Source: Magnetococcales bacterium (lineage in GTDB: Bacteria; Pseudomonadota; Magnetococcia; Magnetococcales; UBA8363). From it: 47,237 bases of DNA. Position numbers and translations under genes: made by a program. The DNA lies in the NCBI GenBank assembly GCA_002753515.1, contig PEAK01000029.1, forward strand, positions 1-47,237. The letters run 5' to 3'. The notes beneath the pieces were generated by a model. That model made no database searches. It had not been told where the DNA came from and saw only the letters and a list, made by a program, of their open reading frames with translations. Shown piece by piece: positions 1 to 8,034 of the stretch (its first letter is position 1; the number at the start of each line of letters is the position of its first letter).

Positions 1-71
1 CAATAAATTTCCGCCTACCGCTTCCCTTCAGAAGCAGCGCGGTATTTTTCCATAGTTCCTGAACCTCTACA

Positions 72-1406
72 TTACATTTCTCCGTTGATGAATAATTGGA
101 AAAATTTTAACAAATTCAGAGAATATTGGCCAGGGGAAATGGGATATTTTATTTTTTCCGCGAGCCTAATCAGCATAAAGGGATGGAAAATGCCTAATGT
201 CACAAAATCATAAGTGCCAATCTTTCCGAATACGCTGCTGCAAAACGCAGTTACCGTCATGAGTAACTGCCACCACATTTTGGTCAAAAAACTGTCGTGC
301 CGACTCTGATAGCTCACATTACCCAGGCTCCATCTCAAAATAAAGAAGAACGAGAAAGAAAAGAATCCGAGACCAACCAAATAACCGGATCTGAGCAGGT
401 TCTCCCCTCCCTGACCGAGGAGAATGGTCAGATTGATTCCACCCAATCCCACCACGGTCAGGGGAATAACCATCTGGACCAGAATCCGTTCCGCTCGAAT
501 AGGCTCCGGGATGCGCAGATGACCAAGGATTAATACCATAACAAAAAGAATGAATATGACATTGGATCCGGTCATGTCATAAAAGGTCGTTACATCGTAA
601 ATAAGGTGGGCATGGGCTTTTTCTGAAAGTACGAAGTCGGTCAATGCTATCGGAAAAAACAGAAACAACGTGGTCGGAAGGACCAGCAATACCAGGCCAG
701 GACTAACACCGTAATAATAAGCGGAGATAATCGGTAATAGATATAACCAAATAATGCTTTTGTAACCAATTCTACCAACCAATTCTATTTCCCAGTTGAG
801 CATCACCAGTGGCATGCAGACAAGAAAAACCACATAGAGCGGACAACATGTCCATTTTTTGTTTGAGTCGTAATACAAACTTCCAGGCCCGTTTTCGGCG
901 ATCCACAAGCGCAACGCGCCAATCAGTAGACCATAAAGGGGATATTGCAGGATATGCAAGATATTTCCCCTAATATAGCTCCCTTTCCCCCCTCCAAGAT
1001 ATAATTGGTTAATCCAGAAAGCAGATGGTTTGATAACAGCCCCCATATCGGTAAACACGCTCAGCAGATACACCACCGTTCTGGGTAGGGCGATGATCAC
1101 CCCAGCGACTACGCCCGCACGGGGGCCATGGCGGTAACCGATCCACAGGATAATCATACTCCAGGTATATACCAAACGGTTGCCATCCAAAAGGATATGG
1201 ATATCCCCAGGAAACCGCCAAGTGAAATGAGCCAAGAAATTTTTGACTGTTTCTCCTAACGGATCATTCCCAAAGTATGGAACTAGTGTGAGCATCCCTG
1301 CGATCAGGATGAGGGCATAGCTTTGCCTATCCAACGGCAGAAAGACTCGGGACGTAGCAGTCGGCTTCCCCAAAGAACGCAATATGGACTTCTTTACTGT
1401 TATCAT
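72..1406 (-). CDS. Multi-spanning membrane protein of unknown function
   Basis: I do not recognise this family. The 444-residue product is strongly hydrophobic, with roughly nine to eleven predicted membrane segments spread from about residue 25 to the C-terminus and short charged loops. A segment near the middle reading YYYGVSPGLVLLVLP loosely resembles MASE1/DUF4118-type sensor membrane modules, but no kinase, GGDEF or other output domain follows, so it would be membrane part only. The open frame continues upstream to 1493, but those extra 29 codons are the translated 3' end of a group II intron remnant (see 1431-1498), so the first in-frame ATG after the scar, at 1406, is taken as the start. 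No clear Shine-Dalgarno is visible before it, and the upstream DNA is AT-rich. Expression may therefore have been altered by the intron insertion. Confidence 0.6.
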   Translation of the reverse strand: MITVKKSILRSLGKPTATSRVFLPLDRQSYALILIAGMLTLVPYFGNDPLGETVKNFLAHFTWRFPGDIHILLDGNRLVYTWSMIILWIGYRHGPRAGVVAGVIIALPRTVVYLLSVFTDMGAVIKPSAFWINQLYLGGGKGSYIRGNILHILQYPLYGLLIGALRLWIAENGPGSLYYDSNKKWTCCPLYVVFLVCMPLVMLNWEIELVGRIGYKSIIWLYLLPIISAYYYGVSPGLVLLVLPTTLFLFFPIALTDFVLSEKAHAHLIYDVTTFYDMTGSNVIFILFVMVLILGHLRIPEPIRAERILVQMVIPLTVVGLGGINLTILLGQGGENLLRSGYLVGLGFFSFSFFFILRWSLGNVSYQSRHDSFLTKMWWQLLMTVTAFCSSVFGKIGTYDFVTLGIFHPFMLIRLAEKIKYPISPGQYSLNLLKFFQLFINGEM

Positions 1407-1430
1407 TAAACTAAATATTTTTATTATAGA

Positions 1431-1498
1431 ATAGGTGTAGGGAAGATTTCGCCTCCCCTCCCTCCGAACCGTGCATGCGGTTCTCCCACACACGGATC
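1431..1498 (-). other. Group II intron 3' end remnant (domains V and VI)
   Basis: Read on the minus strand, 1498-1466 folds as a 33-nt domain V hairpin: arms GATCCGTGT and GCACGGTTC with a two-base AU bulge, then a GTGG/CCGC upper stem closed by a GNRA-like loop. It is followed by a domain VI-like stem (AGGGGAGG pairing with CTTCCCT) and a typical intron end CTACACCTAT at 1431. The catalytic triad position that is usually AGC reads AUC here. No reverse transcriptase or domains I-IV are present, so this is a scar, not a working intron. Confidence 0.7.
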
Positions 1499-1595
1499 TC
1501 CAGTGTGCAACGCAATATTACGTAACAACAAAGACTTGCATATAATAAAGGCTCAATATGGGTGAGAGGGTGCTGGACCTTCGAGGAAGAAAAAG

Positions 1596-1671
1596 TGGCG
1601 TCCCCAACGGGTTTCGAACCCGTGTTACCGGCGTGAGAGGCCAGCGTCCTAGGCCACTAGACGATGGGGAC
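1596..1671 (-). tRNA. tRNA-Glu (anticodon CUC)
   Basis: The minus strand gives a full 76-nt cloverleaf: acceptor arms GTCCCCA and TGGGGAC, a D-arm with CTAGTGGCC, anticodon stem CTGGC/GCCGG with loop CUCUCAC (anticodon CUC, reads GAG), T-arm ACGGGTTCGAACCCGT, discriminator G and an encoded CCA. It lies between the DUF971 gene and the group II intron scar, all on the minus strand. Confidence 0.95.
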
Positions 1672-1748
1672 ATTGCGACCAACAGGAAGCATTTTGCAAC
1701 GATTATTCCGCCATGGCAAGGGCAATTGTGCGGTTGACTTTCCCGCCT

Positions 1749-2141
1749 TCAAACCACCTGAATTGGGATAATGGATGGTTTGCGGCGCTTTCCCGCCTTT
1801 TCCAGGGCATTCAGATAATCCTGCCACAATACCGCTTGACGCGCCCCCAGTTCGTAAAGGGTGTCCCAGGAATACAAACCACTGTCGTGGCCATCACTGA
1901 AAACCAGCTTGACGGCATAGTGACCAACAGGAACTATGGACTGAATGGTTACATCAAGCTTGCCATCGATCAACTGCGCCTGATCCGGGGTATGCCCGGA
2001 ACACTTGGCGCACGGGCACATGACCCGCAAATATTCCATGGTATAGTCAAACTCTTCACCACTGGACCAAGTGATTTTGAGCAAACGCTCCTTGGAAATC
2101 TGGCGAATCTGCGTGGGTTGAAGCCGGCTGCCGTAGGACAT
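1749..2141 (-). CDS. DUF971 family protein
   Basis: The 130-residue product matches the DUF971 (gamma-butyrobetaine hydroxylase N-terminal-like) family. Its signature elements are LRVMCPCAKCSGH near residues 39-51 with three cysteines and a histidine that could bind a metal, and a later block reading VFSDGHDSGLYSWDTLYELG. The family is small and stand-alone in many proteobacteria, and often lies near iron-sulfur or MRP/ApbC genes, but no such gene is adjacent here. The start ATG at 2141 is supported by GAGAGG six bases upstream. The gene is followed directly by tRNA-Glu on the same strand. The molecular role is not established, so this is a family call only. Confidence 0.8.
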   Translation of the reverse strand: MSYGSRLQPTQIRQISKERLLKITWSSGEEFDYTMEYLRVMCPCAKCSGHTPDQAQLIDGKLDVTIQSIVPVGHYAVKLVFSDGHDSGLYSWDTLYELGARQAVLWQDYLNALEKAGKRRKPSIIPIQVV

Positions 2142-2210
2142 GAATAGCCTCTCGATTTGATTGATTCCATCATGAAAACATCGGCATCTTCCCTTGTTTT
2201 CTGCCCCGGG

Positions 2211-3347
2211 TCAACCGTCGCCCGCCACTGTCATGTGAGCCTCCGTGGGATCGACCCCCAATGGCTTCCGAGGATCCTGAAATACCGTTTCCAAACGGGT
2301 CCGTCGGCGTTGATAATCGGCGTCTGCCAAGAGCTGCCGCCAATCACCCGGCGGCAAACGATAACGATCCAACCTGGATGCCACCTCACCGGCGCTGAAC
2401 CAGGGTCCCTGACCGCTCTCCTTTGCAGATTCCAAGGCAGCGAGAACCCCCAAACGGGCCGCTTCGTTGTCGTCCAGTCGCCCGGTACAACACAAGACCA
2501 AATCACACCCCGCCGCAATCGCCCGATGTGTCCTGAACCCCAGATCCCCTTCCAATGCCGCCATTTCGATTGCATCGGAAACGACCAAGCCTTGGTAGCC
2601 CCACTCGCGGCGCAATAATTGGGTCATAATTCCCGCCGACCAGGTTGCCGGAACCCTGGGATCCAACGCCCGGGCCACCAGATGGGCCGTCATCAAGGCT
2701 GGCAGTCGATGCAGCAACTGTTTGAAAGGGGATAATTCCCGTTGTTGCAACTGGGCGAGATCCCGATCAATCACCGGCAAGTGCCGATGGGAATCGACCA
2801 GGGCCCCGCCATGTCCGGGAAAATGCTTGCCAACCGCCATTCCGCCACTGCCGGCAAATCCCGTCAACCAGGCTCCAGCCAATCGAACCACTTGCTCGGG
2901 ATCACCGCCAAAGGCACGATCACCAATGACCGGATGCGCCCCCGGTTCCCAAAGATCCAACACCGGGGCACAATCAACACCAAAACCCAACGCCAACAAT
3001 TCCTGACCACACAAATGCCCCCAATCCCGCGCCAATTCCAAGGCGGCTTCGGGATGATCCCCTTCCCAACGCGCCAAAGTGCCCGCACTGGGATAGGCGG
3101 TGAGAGGCGCACGCAATCGTTGGACCCGCCCCCCCTCCTGATCCAGCCACAAAGTGGGCGCTGGAGACCCCGCCGCACGAACGGCCCGAACAAGTTCCAC
3201 CACCTCATCCAGCGATCCCAGATTGCGGGCAAAAAGGATCACCCCGGCAGGACGATGCTTACCAATCCAATCCCGCTCGTCCTCCTGTAACGTTTTTCCC
3301 GCAAGGCCAATCACCAAATGTCCAGCCGGATGCCACGACGATTGCAT
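2211..3347 (-). CDS. nagZ: Beta-N-acetylhexosaminidase NagZ (GH3)
   Basis: Glycoside hydrolase family 3 enzyme of peptidoglycan recycling. It removes N-acetylglucosamine from anhydro-muropeptides in the cytoplasm. The 378-residue length fits the single-domain NagZ type (about 340 residues). Recognisable elements are WLDQEGGRVQRL for substrate binding, the diagnostic KHFPGHGGALVDSHRHLP, where the Asp-Ser-His loop carries the general acid histidine, and VVSDAIEMAAL with the nucleophilic aspartate. No signal peptide is seen, consistent with a cytosolic site. The start is an ATG at 3347 with only a weak Shine-Dalgarno. Neighbours on the same strand are the molybdopterin oxidoreductase upstream and DUF971 downstream, with short gaps, so co-transcription is possible. 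Confidence 0.92.
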   Translation of the reverse strand: MQSSWHPAGHLVIGLAGKTLQEDERDWIGKHRPAGVILFARNLGSLDEVVELVRAVRAAGSPAPTLWLDQEGGRVQRLRAPLTAYPSAGTLARWEGDHPEAALELARDWGHLCGQELLALGFGVDCAPVLDLWEPGAHPVIGDRAFGGDPEQVVRLAGAWLTGFAGSGGMAVGKHFPGHGGALVDSHRHLPVIDRDLAQLQQRELSPFKQLLHRLPALMTAHLVARALDPRVPATWSAGIMTQLLRREWGYQGLVVSDAIEMAALEGDLGFRTHRAIAAGCDLVLCCTGRLDDNEAARLGVLAALESAKESGQGPWFSAGEVASRLDRYRLPPGDWRQLLADADYQRRRTRLETVFQDPRKPLGVDPTEAHMTVAGDG

Positions 3348-3405
3348 AGGTCACATTCCATCTCGTTTGGGATCATGTTGATCTGTCAGATTTCCGTTTT
3401 CGCGC

Positions 3406-5436
3406 TTAAGGGGCATTGACCCGGGTCACCTCCACCCGATTGTCGTGAAAACACGCCCCGCCATCGGGTGCCACTGGTTCGGCACTGGTCAGGCAGTTCA
3501 GGGAAACACCCTCGGCAAACATCTCTCCCCGACTCATGCCGGGACATACCGTCAAACCGGGCCGTACCCGTTCGGTCAGTTTCGCCTTCAAGGTCACCTG
3601 CCCTCGTTCGTTGGCAACCCGTACCCAATCACCCTCTCCGATCCCCCGACTGGCAGCATCCTCGGGGTGAATCCACAAACGCGGCGCCAAGCGGTCATCC
3701 GCGATATAGGAAAACGTGGTGTTGAGGACATCCAGAGATGGGGGAATCATGAAATCCAGGGGATAGGGGTTGGTTTCCGGCTGCCGGTCCCGGGCGTTGA
3801 CTGGCCAATGATCGGGCTTCGTTGGCATGGCGGGATTGCTCCAGCCAGGATAAAAATGAAAACGACCATCCTTTGTCGGAAACGAATGGGTGAACTGCCG
3901 CTCTTCCCGAGGCGGGCGGCAATCCAACCACCCCGGATCCTTCCAGGATTCCAGGGGGGGATAATCGGATGCGGCCAATAGCTGTTCGATCCGCTCCAAT
4001 GTGTTCCCCTGAAATGCCGGTTCCGTGAATCCCATGGCATTGGCCAGGGCATTGACCACATCGTGATTGCAACGGGCCTCGCCACGCGGTGGCAGACAAC
4101 CGTGGCTCCATTGCAGGGTGTATTGGCCATACGATTTAAACAGATCATCCTGTTCCAAAAAGGTCGTTGCGGGCCAGATCACATCGGCCAGGCGGGCGGT
4201 ATCGGTCATGACCTGTTCGTGGACCACGGTAAACAGATCGTCGCGGCGCAAGCCTTGATGGACTCGGTTCAAGTCGGGACAGGAACCGGCGGGATTGGCA
4301 TTGAACACCAACAAGGAGTGAATACGCGGACTCAGGCCGGGATCTGTCAGCAATGCCCCCAGACGGCTCATGTCGAGGATGCGTGTCGGACTGGACAGGA
4401 ACTGCGTATGCCGAACCGGTTCCATCTGCATATGGAAGGCGTCCCCGGTGGCGAACAAAGCCCCACCGCCCTCCTTGTCCCAGGCCCCGATCATGGCGGC
4501 CAGACAAGTCACAGCGTGCAGATTCACCGCCCCGTTGGCTTGACGACTCATTCCCAGGCCGAGACGTAAAAAGGGAGCACGCGCCTGCGCCAGCAAACGG
4601 GCCAGTTGTTCCATCCGCTCTGGTGCGATCCCCGTGATATCCGCAGCCCAGGACAAACTTTTATTGGCCAGGTGGTGTGCCATGGCAGCATCAAAATCGG
4701 TCCGCTGATCCAGGTAGTCGCCATTGCCCAGGTTTTCCCGGATCATCACCCCCATCAGCGCCACGGCAAGGGCACCATCGGTACCGGGACGGGGTTGCAC
4801 ATGTTCGTCGGCACCCCGGGCGGTACGGGTTTCGTAGGGATCGACGACCACAACCCGAGCCCCCTTTTTTTTCGCCTTTTTGACGTGGCCCATGAGGGTG
4901 ACGTGGGTCACCAGGGCATCGATGCCCCACAGAACGATGACATCGCTGTGGGCGATGTCCGCCGGATCGGGACCTATGACTTTTCCGACCCCGGCACACC
5001 ATCCAGCGGAGCCGATGGGAAAGCAGATGGTACCCAACATTCGGGAAAATCCCGCCCGATGGGTCAGACGATCCACCGCCCCCCGTTGAACCAGTCCCAT
5101 GGTGCCACCGTAATAAAACGGATACACCGCTTCCGCAGTGTGGCGCGCCGTAATTTCCTTGAGGCGCGTCGCCACGAAGGTCAGGCTCTCTTCCCAACTC
5201 ACCCGGGTGAACTGCCCCGAACCTTTGGGGCCGGATCGATGCATGGGGTACTCGATGCGGGGGCCGTCCTGAAGTTCACGATAGTGGGCCACCTTGCCGC
5301 AGATCACCCCCTGGGTAAACGGGTGGTCTTGCCGGCCACGAATCATCTTGATGGTTTGCTGCTCCAGAATCACATCAAGGGCACACGCTCCGGGACAGTC
5401 CAAGGGACAGACCAGGGAATGATGGGTTTCAGTCAT
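3406..5436 (-). CDS. Molybdopterin-dependent oxidoreductase (DMSO reductase superfamily)
   Basis: A 676-residue catalytic subunit of the molybdopterin oxidoreductase superfamily. At the N-terminus Cys10, Cys14, Cys18 and Cys46 are spaced for one [4Fe-4S] cluster. The body contains typical cofactor-binding segments such as IVLWGIDALVTHVT and VVVVDPYETRTARGADEH, and a C-terminal molydopterin dinucleotide-binding domain (PLDFMIPPSLDVLNTTF, then a WVRVANERGQV strand pair). There is no Tat signal, so the enzyme should be cytoplasmic. No electron-transfer or membrane subunit gene is adjacent. The substrate cannot be told from sequence. An in-frame TTG at 5448 is rejected because GAGG, the ribosome binding site of the ATG at 5436, lies between them. 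Confidence 0.88.
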   Translation of the reverse strand: MTETHHSLVCPLDCPGACALDVILEQQTIKMIRGRQDHPFTQGVICGKVAHYRELQDGPRIEYPMHRSGPKGSGQFTRVSWEESLTFVATRLKEITARHTAEAVYPFYYGGTMGLVQRGAVDRLTHRAGFSRMLGTICFPIGSAGWCAGVGKVIGPDPADIAHSDVIVLWGIDALVTHVTLMGHVKKAKKKGARVVVVDPYETRTARGADEHVQPRPGTDGALAVALMGVMIRENLGNGDYLDQRTDFDAAMAHHLANKSLSWAADITGIAPERMEQLARLLAQARAPFLRLGLGMSRQANGAVNLHAVTCLAAMIGAWDKEGGGALFATGDAFHMQMEPVRHTQFLSSPTRILDMSRLGALLTDPGLSPRIHSLLVFNANPAGSCPDLNRVHQGLRRDDLFTVVHEQVMTDTARLADVIWPATTFLEQDDLFKSYGQYTLQWSHGCLPPRGEARCNHDVVNALANAMGFTEPAFQGNTLERIEQLLAASDYPPLESWKDPGWLDCRPPREERQFTHSFPTKDGRFHFYPGWSNPAMPTKPDHWPVNARDRQPETNPYPLDFMIPPSLDVLNTTFSYIADDRLAPRLWIHPEDAASRGIGEGDWVRVANERGQVTLKAKLTERVRPGLTVCPGMSRGEMFAEGVSLNCLTSAEPVAPDGGACFHDNRVEVTRVNAP

Positions 5437-5487
5437 GGGTAGCCTCAAGAATCGACGATGTTATATTTAACCTTTTGAAAAGTAAAA

Positions 5488-5493
5488 ATTATA
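5488..5493 (-). promoter_or_regulatory. Candidate -10 element for the oxidoreductase gene
   Basis: The minus strand carries a perfect TATAAT about 50 bases upstream of the ATG at 5436, in the AT-rich gap between two divergent genes. A matching -35 is unclear: TTGAAC lies only 14 bases upstream. On the plus strand TACAAT (5495-5500) could serve the ATPase gene in the other direction. Confidence 0.3.
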
Positions 5494-5646
5494 GTACAAT
5501 GAATCCTGTTCAATGGCAAGGTACGGCCTTGGGTTCCCTGAAAATCGGAAACTGCGGGATGGTAACCCGATTACATGAATGGCCAGGAAAATCGAAAATG
5601 GCACGTCCGTCTGACCAAAATCCAGAACAACAACCGAGAGTGTAAT

Positions 5647-6834
5647 ATGCTCCTTCATAGCTTGAAAATAGCCAATCTGCTCTCTTTTGGACCCGATTCA
5701 GAAGAAATTCCTTTACGAAAACTCAATATCATCATAGGTGCCAACGGTTCCGGAAAGTCCAACTTCCTGGAAGCTATCTCCCTGCTTCAGGCCGCACCCA
5801 AAGATTTAACCAAACCTGTCCGTGAAGCGGGTGGTATCCAGGAGTGGCTTTGGAAACCGGGAGGAAAAGGGATTAACGCCAGCGTAGAAGCCATCGTACG
5901 TGCCCCTTTACGGAATTCCCATCAAGAACGCACCATGCACTTGCGCCACCATCTATCCTTCCGGGAATCTGGTGATCGTTTTGATATTATTGAAGAACGT
6001 ATCGAAAACGAAAAACCGTATGGAAACAACACTATTCCCTACATCTATTATCATTTTGTCGACGGCAGGGCCGTGTTGAACATGGCAGGCGATGACAAAC
6101 CGAGAGAATTACGGCGAGAAACCGTTCACCCGGAACAATCCGTTTTATCTCAGAGAAAAGATAGTGATATCTACCCAGAGATTACAAAACTTGGGGAAGA
6201 ATACTCGGCTATCAAGCTCTACCGCGAATGGTCGATTGGCCGTTATACCCCTCCAAGACTTTCGCAAGATTCCGCTGGACGCAACACCAACCTTGAAGAG
6301 AATGTCACCAATCTTGGTCTGGTTCTCAACGGATTGCGTAAAAACATGAGCGCCAAGTCGATGCTACTTGACTATCTTGGCCGTTTAAACAGCGATATCA
6401 AAGATTTCGATGTCGCAGTCGAGAATGGCAAAGTTCAAGTATTCCTTCAGGAACAAAGCATTTTCATTCCCGCAACCCGCCTTTCGGATGGTACCCTGCG
6501 ATTCGTTACCCTTCTGGCAATCCTGTGCCATCCGCAACCACCTTCCCTGGTGTGCATTGAAGAACCGGAGTTGGCCCTGCATCCCGACATCCTCCCTATC
6601 CTTGGATTACTGATCAAGGAAGCCTCCTCCCGGATGCAACTGATCATAACCACCCATTCCGATATCCTTCTGGATGCCTTTACCGACACCCCCGAAGATG
6701 TCATCGTGTGCGACAAGGAAAACATGCAAACCCGAATGCAACGCCTCAACAAAAAGGAACTGGCGGATTGGCTCAAGGATTACCAACTGGGGGGCGGATG
6801 GATTAAGGGAAAAATTGGAGGCACACGGTGGTAA
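5647..6834 (+). CDS. AAA/ABC-type ATPase, defence-like (AAA_21-type)
   Basis: A 395-residue ATPase of the SMC/ABC-like AAA_21 type. The Walker A motif GANGSGKS is at residues 31-38, an ABC-like signature LSDGTLRF at about 280, and the Walker B with two glutamates (LVCIEEPELALHP) at about 301-313, followed by a conserved histidine in TTHSDILLDAF. These proteins act as dimeric sensors or effector regulators and are often paired with a second protein in phage defence. Here the stop overlaps the next gene (DUF4276) by seven bases, so the two are surely co-translated. An upstream ATG at 5575 exists, but ATG 5647 has GAGAG seven bases before it and starts exactly where family homology begins. Confidence 0.85.
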   Translation: MLLHSLKIANLLSFGPDSEEIPLRKLNIIIGANGSGKSNFLEAISLLQAAPKDLTKPVREAGGIQEWLWKPGGKGINASVEAIVRAPLRNSHQERTMHLRHHLSFRESGDRFDIIEERIENEKPYGNNTIPYIYYHFVDGRAVLNMAGDDKPRELRRETVHPEQSVLSQRKDSDIYPEITKLGEEYSAIKLYREWSIGRYTPPRLSQDSAGRNTNLEENVTNLGLVLNGLRKNMSAKSMLLDYLGRLNSDIKDFDVAVENGKVQVFLQEQSIFIPATRLSDGTLRFVTLLAILCHPQPPSLVCIEEPELALHPDILPILGLLIKEASSRMQLIITTHSDILLDAFTDTPEDVIVCDKENMQTRMQRLNKKELADWLKDYQLGGGWIKGKIGGTRW

Positions 6835-7559
6835 AAGTTCGTATCTATGCCGAAGGAGGGGGCGAAAAAGGCCAGTCCAAGAAGGGATTGGATATTATGA
6901 TGCGCGCTGCATTCAAAACATTTATAATGAAAGCCCTGCAACAAACTTATCCCTACCAGGAACCTCTTGAACGCTCTTTCATCATAGAAGCCTGTGGTAG
7001 CAGAATCCAGGCCTATGACTCTTTTTGCCATGCATTGGCGCAACGAATAAGTGGCGACACGGAAAAAAAGGGAGAGGTTTTACTGTTGGTAGACAGCGAG
7101 TCGGAAGTTGCGGGAAACATCGGACCTTGGACTCATCTCAAGAAGAGAGAAGGTGATGGTTGGGAGCGCCCCAATGGTGCCATGGACGAACACGTTCATC
7201 TCATGGTGCAGTTTATGGAGACGTGGTTTTTGGCTGACCCCAAAAATGTCGCTTCCTATTTTGGTAAAAATTTTAATAAACGCGCTCTTCCAGTCAGTGA
7301 AAAAATTGAAAAAGTCCCTAAAGATAAAGTATTACAATATTTAAATAACGCTGCACGCAAAACTAGTAAAAAAATATACGACAAGGGTGACAGTTCCTTT
7401 GGTATCTTGGAAAAAATCGATCCGTGCCTTGTCCAGATAAAATCCCCCTGGTGTTGCCGCTTCCTGAAAGTATTGGATGATATCCTTGTTCATGGCAAAA
7501 TGAATTCTTCCATAAGACAGTGCGATCCGCCAGCCATAATACAGGGAGGCCCGTCATGA
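6828..7559 (+). CDS. DUF4276 family protein, partner of the ATPase
   Basis: A 243-residue DUF4276 protein starting with GTG at 6828, inside the end of the ATPase gene. Typical family elements are the N-terminal strand VRIYAEGGGEKG, a hydrophobic strand ending LLLVDSESEV, the motif HLMVQFMETWFLADP, and a C-terminal SSFGILEKIDPCLVQIKSP segment. The early Glu and the Asp-Ser-Glu after a buried strand are arranged as in Toprim-like folds, which would make it a possible metal-dependent nuclease. That is inference. ATPase plus Toprim-like partner is the architecture of several phage-defence toxins (OLD/GajA and PARIS types), though PARIS uses a different partner family. The stop codon overlaps a following ATG (ATGA at 7556). 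Confidence 0.8.
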   Translation: MVKVRIYAEGGGEKGQSKKGLDIMMRAAFKTFIMKALQQTYPYQEPLERSFIIEACGSRIQAYDSFCHALAQRISGDTEKKGEVLLLVDSESEVAGNIGPWTHLKKREGDGWERPNGAMDEHVHLMVQFMETWFLADPKNVASYFGKNFNKRALPVSEKIEKVPKDKVLQYLNNAARKTSKKIYDKGDSSFGILEKIDPCLVQIKSPWCCRFLKVLDDILVHGKMNSSIRQCDPPAIIQGGPS

Positions 7560-7609
7560 TCACCATCCGTCGTGCCGAACCCCTGGAGTTTCTTTGTTTC
7601 CGGGGATAG
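7556..7609 (+). pseudogene. 17-codon stub resembling a GNAT N-terminus
   Basis: An ATG overlaps the DUF4276 stop (ATGA) and opens a frame of 17 codons reading MITIRRAEPLEFLCFRG before a TAG. MITIRRAEP is a typical beginning of GNAT acetyltransferases, whose first strand is followed by D/E-x-D/E-A, but the frame ends at once. It could be the remains of a third operon gene truncated by deletion, or chance. No further GNAT motif is seen in the following 120 bases. Confidence 0.3.
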
Positions 7610-7735
7610 GTCATGAGATCCGATGGTTTGCGATCCTCATTCCTGAGACAATGCTCCCATGGTTTTGTCCTTTTATTTTTTGCCCGAAGGGCATATTGTT
7701 CTTGCTGGTAAGGGTCTTTTTTGCTGGAGAATGCC
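7610..7735 (+). promoter_or_regulatory. Leader region of the cold-shock gene
   Basis: About 126 bases without a gene precede the cold-shock start codon. It holds a small hairpin, TGCCC-GAA-GGGCA at 7681-7693, flanked by T-rich sequence, and a GGAG ribosome binding site just before the ATG at 7736. Long structured leaders are known for cspA-type genes, where they control translation with temperature. Whether this one does is inference. Confidence 0.35.
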
Positions 7736-7948
7736 ATGTCATCACGCGTGCAGGGTTCGGTCAAATGGTTTAACAGCGGCAAGGGGTATGGTTTCATTGC
7801 CCCTGAAGATGGGGGAGAGGATGTGTTCGTCCACTTCTCCGCAATCCAGGGTGAAGGTTTCAAAACCCTGACGGAGGGACAAAAAGTTACTTTTGAGGTG
7901 GTACGAGGACTCAAAGGTTTACAGGCGGCCAACGTCACTCCCGCTTAG
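7736..7948 (+). CDS. Cold-shock protein (CspA family)
   Basis: A 70-residue single cold-shock domain protein, which binds single-stranded RNA/DNA and acts as an RNA chaperone. Both nucleic-acid-binding motifs are present: [15 protein letters not shown] (RNP1, with KGYGFI) and DVFVHFSAI (RNP2). Length is that of the stand-alone CspA type. An in-frame TTG lies five codons upstream, but GGAG is located between the two, so ATG 7736 is the start. A strong intrinsic terminator follows at 7987-8022, so the gene is probably its own transcription unit. The leader upstream is long, as is common in this family. Confidence 0.95.
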   Translation: MSSRVQGSVKWFNSGKGYGFIAPEDGGEDVFVHFSAIQGEGFKTLTEGQKVTFEVVRGLKGLQAANVTPA

Positions 7949-7986
7949 GTTTCCACACCCCATAACGATGAGCCGGCAACCTTCAG

Positions 7987-8022
7987 CCGCCCGCAAATGT
8001 CACGAGTTTGTGGGCGGTTTTT
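7987..8022 (+). terminator. Rho-independent terminator after the cold-shock gene
   Basis: CCGCCCGCAAA (7987-7997) pairs with TTTGTGGGCGG (8007-8017) to form an 11-bp stem with one G-T pair and a nine-base loop, followed by five T residues. It lies 39 bases after the cold-shock stop codon and also shows that the next gene must start downstream of it. Confidence 0.88.
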
Positions 8023-8034
8023 GTTTCACCAGCC

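Noticed and set aside
5575-5646. Upstream start of the ATPase gene at 5575
   Set aside because: The extra 24 codons are not family-like, and GAGAG precedes the ATG at 5647.
7363-7938. 191-residue open frame on the minus strand under DUF4276, the stub and the cold-shock gene
   Set aside because: It lies antisense to two recognised genes, shows no family motif and no ribosome binding site.
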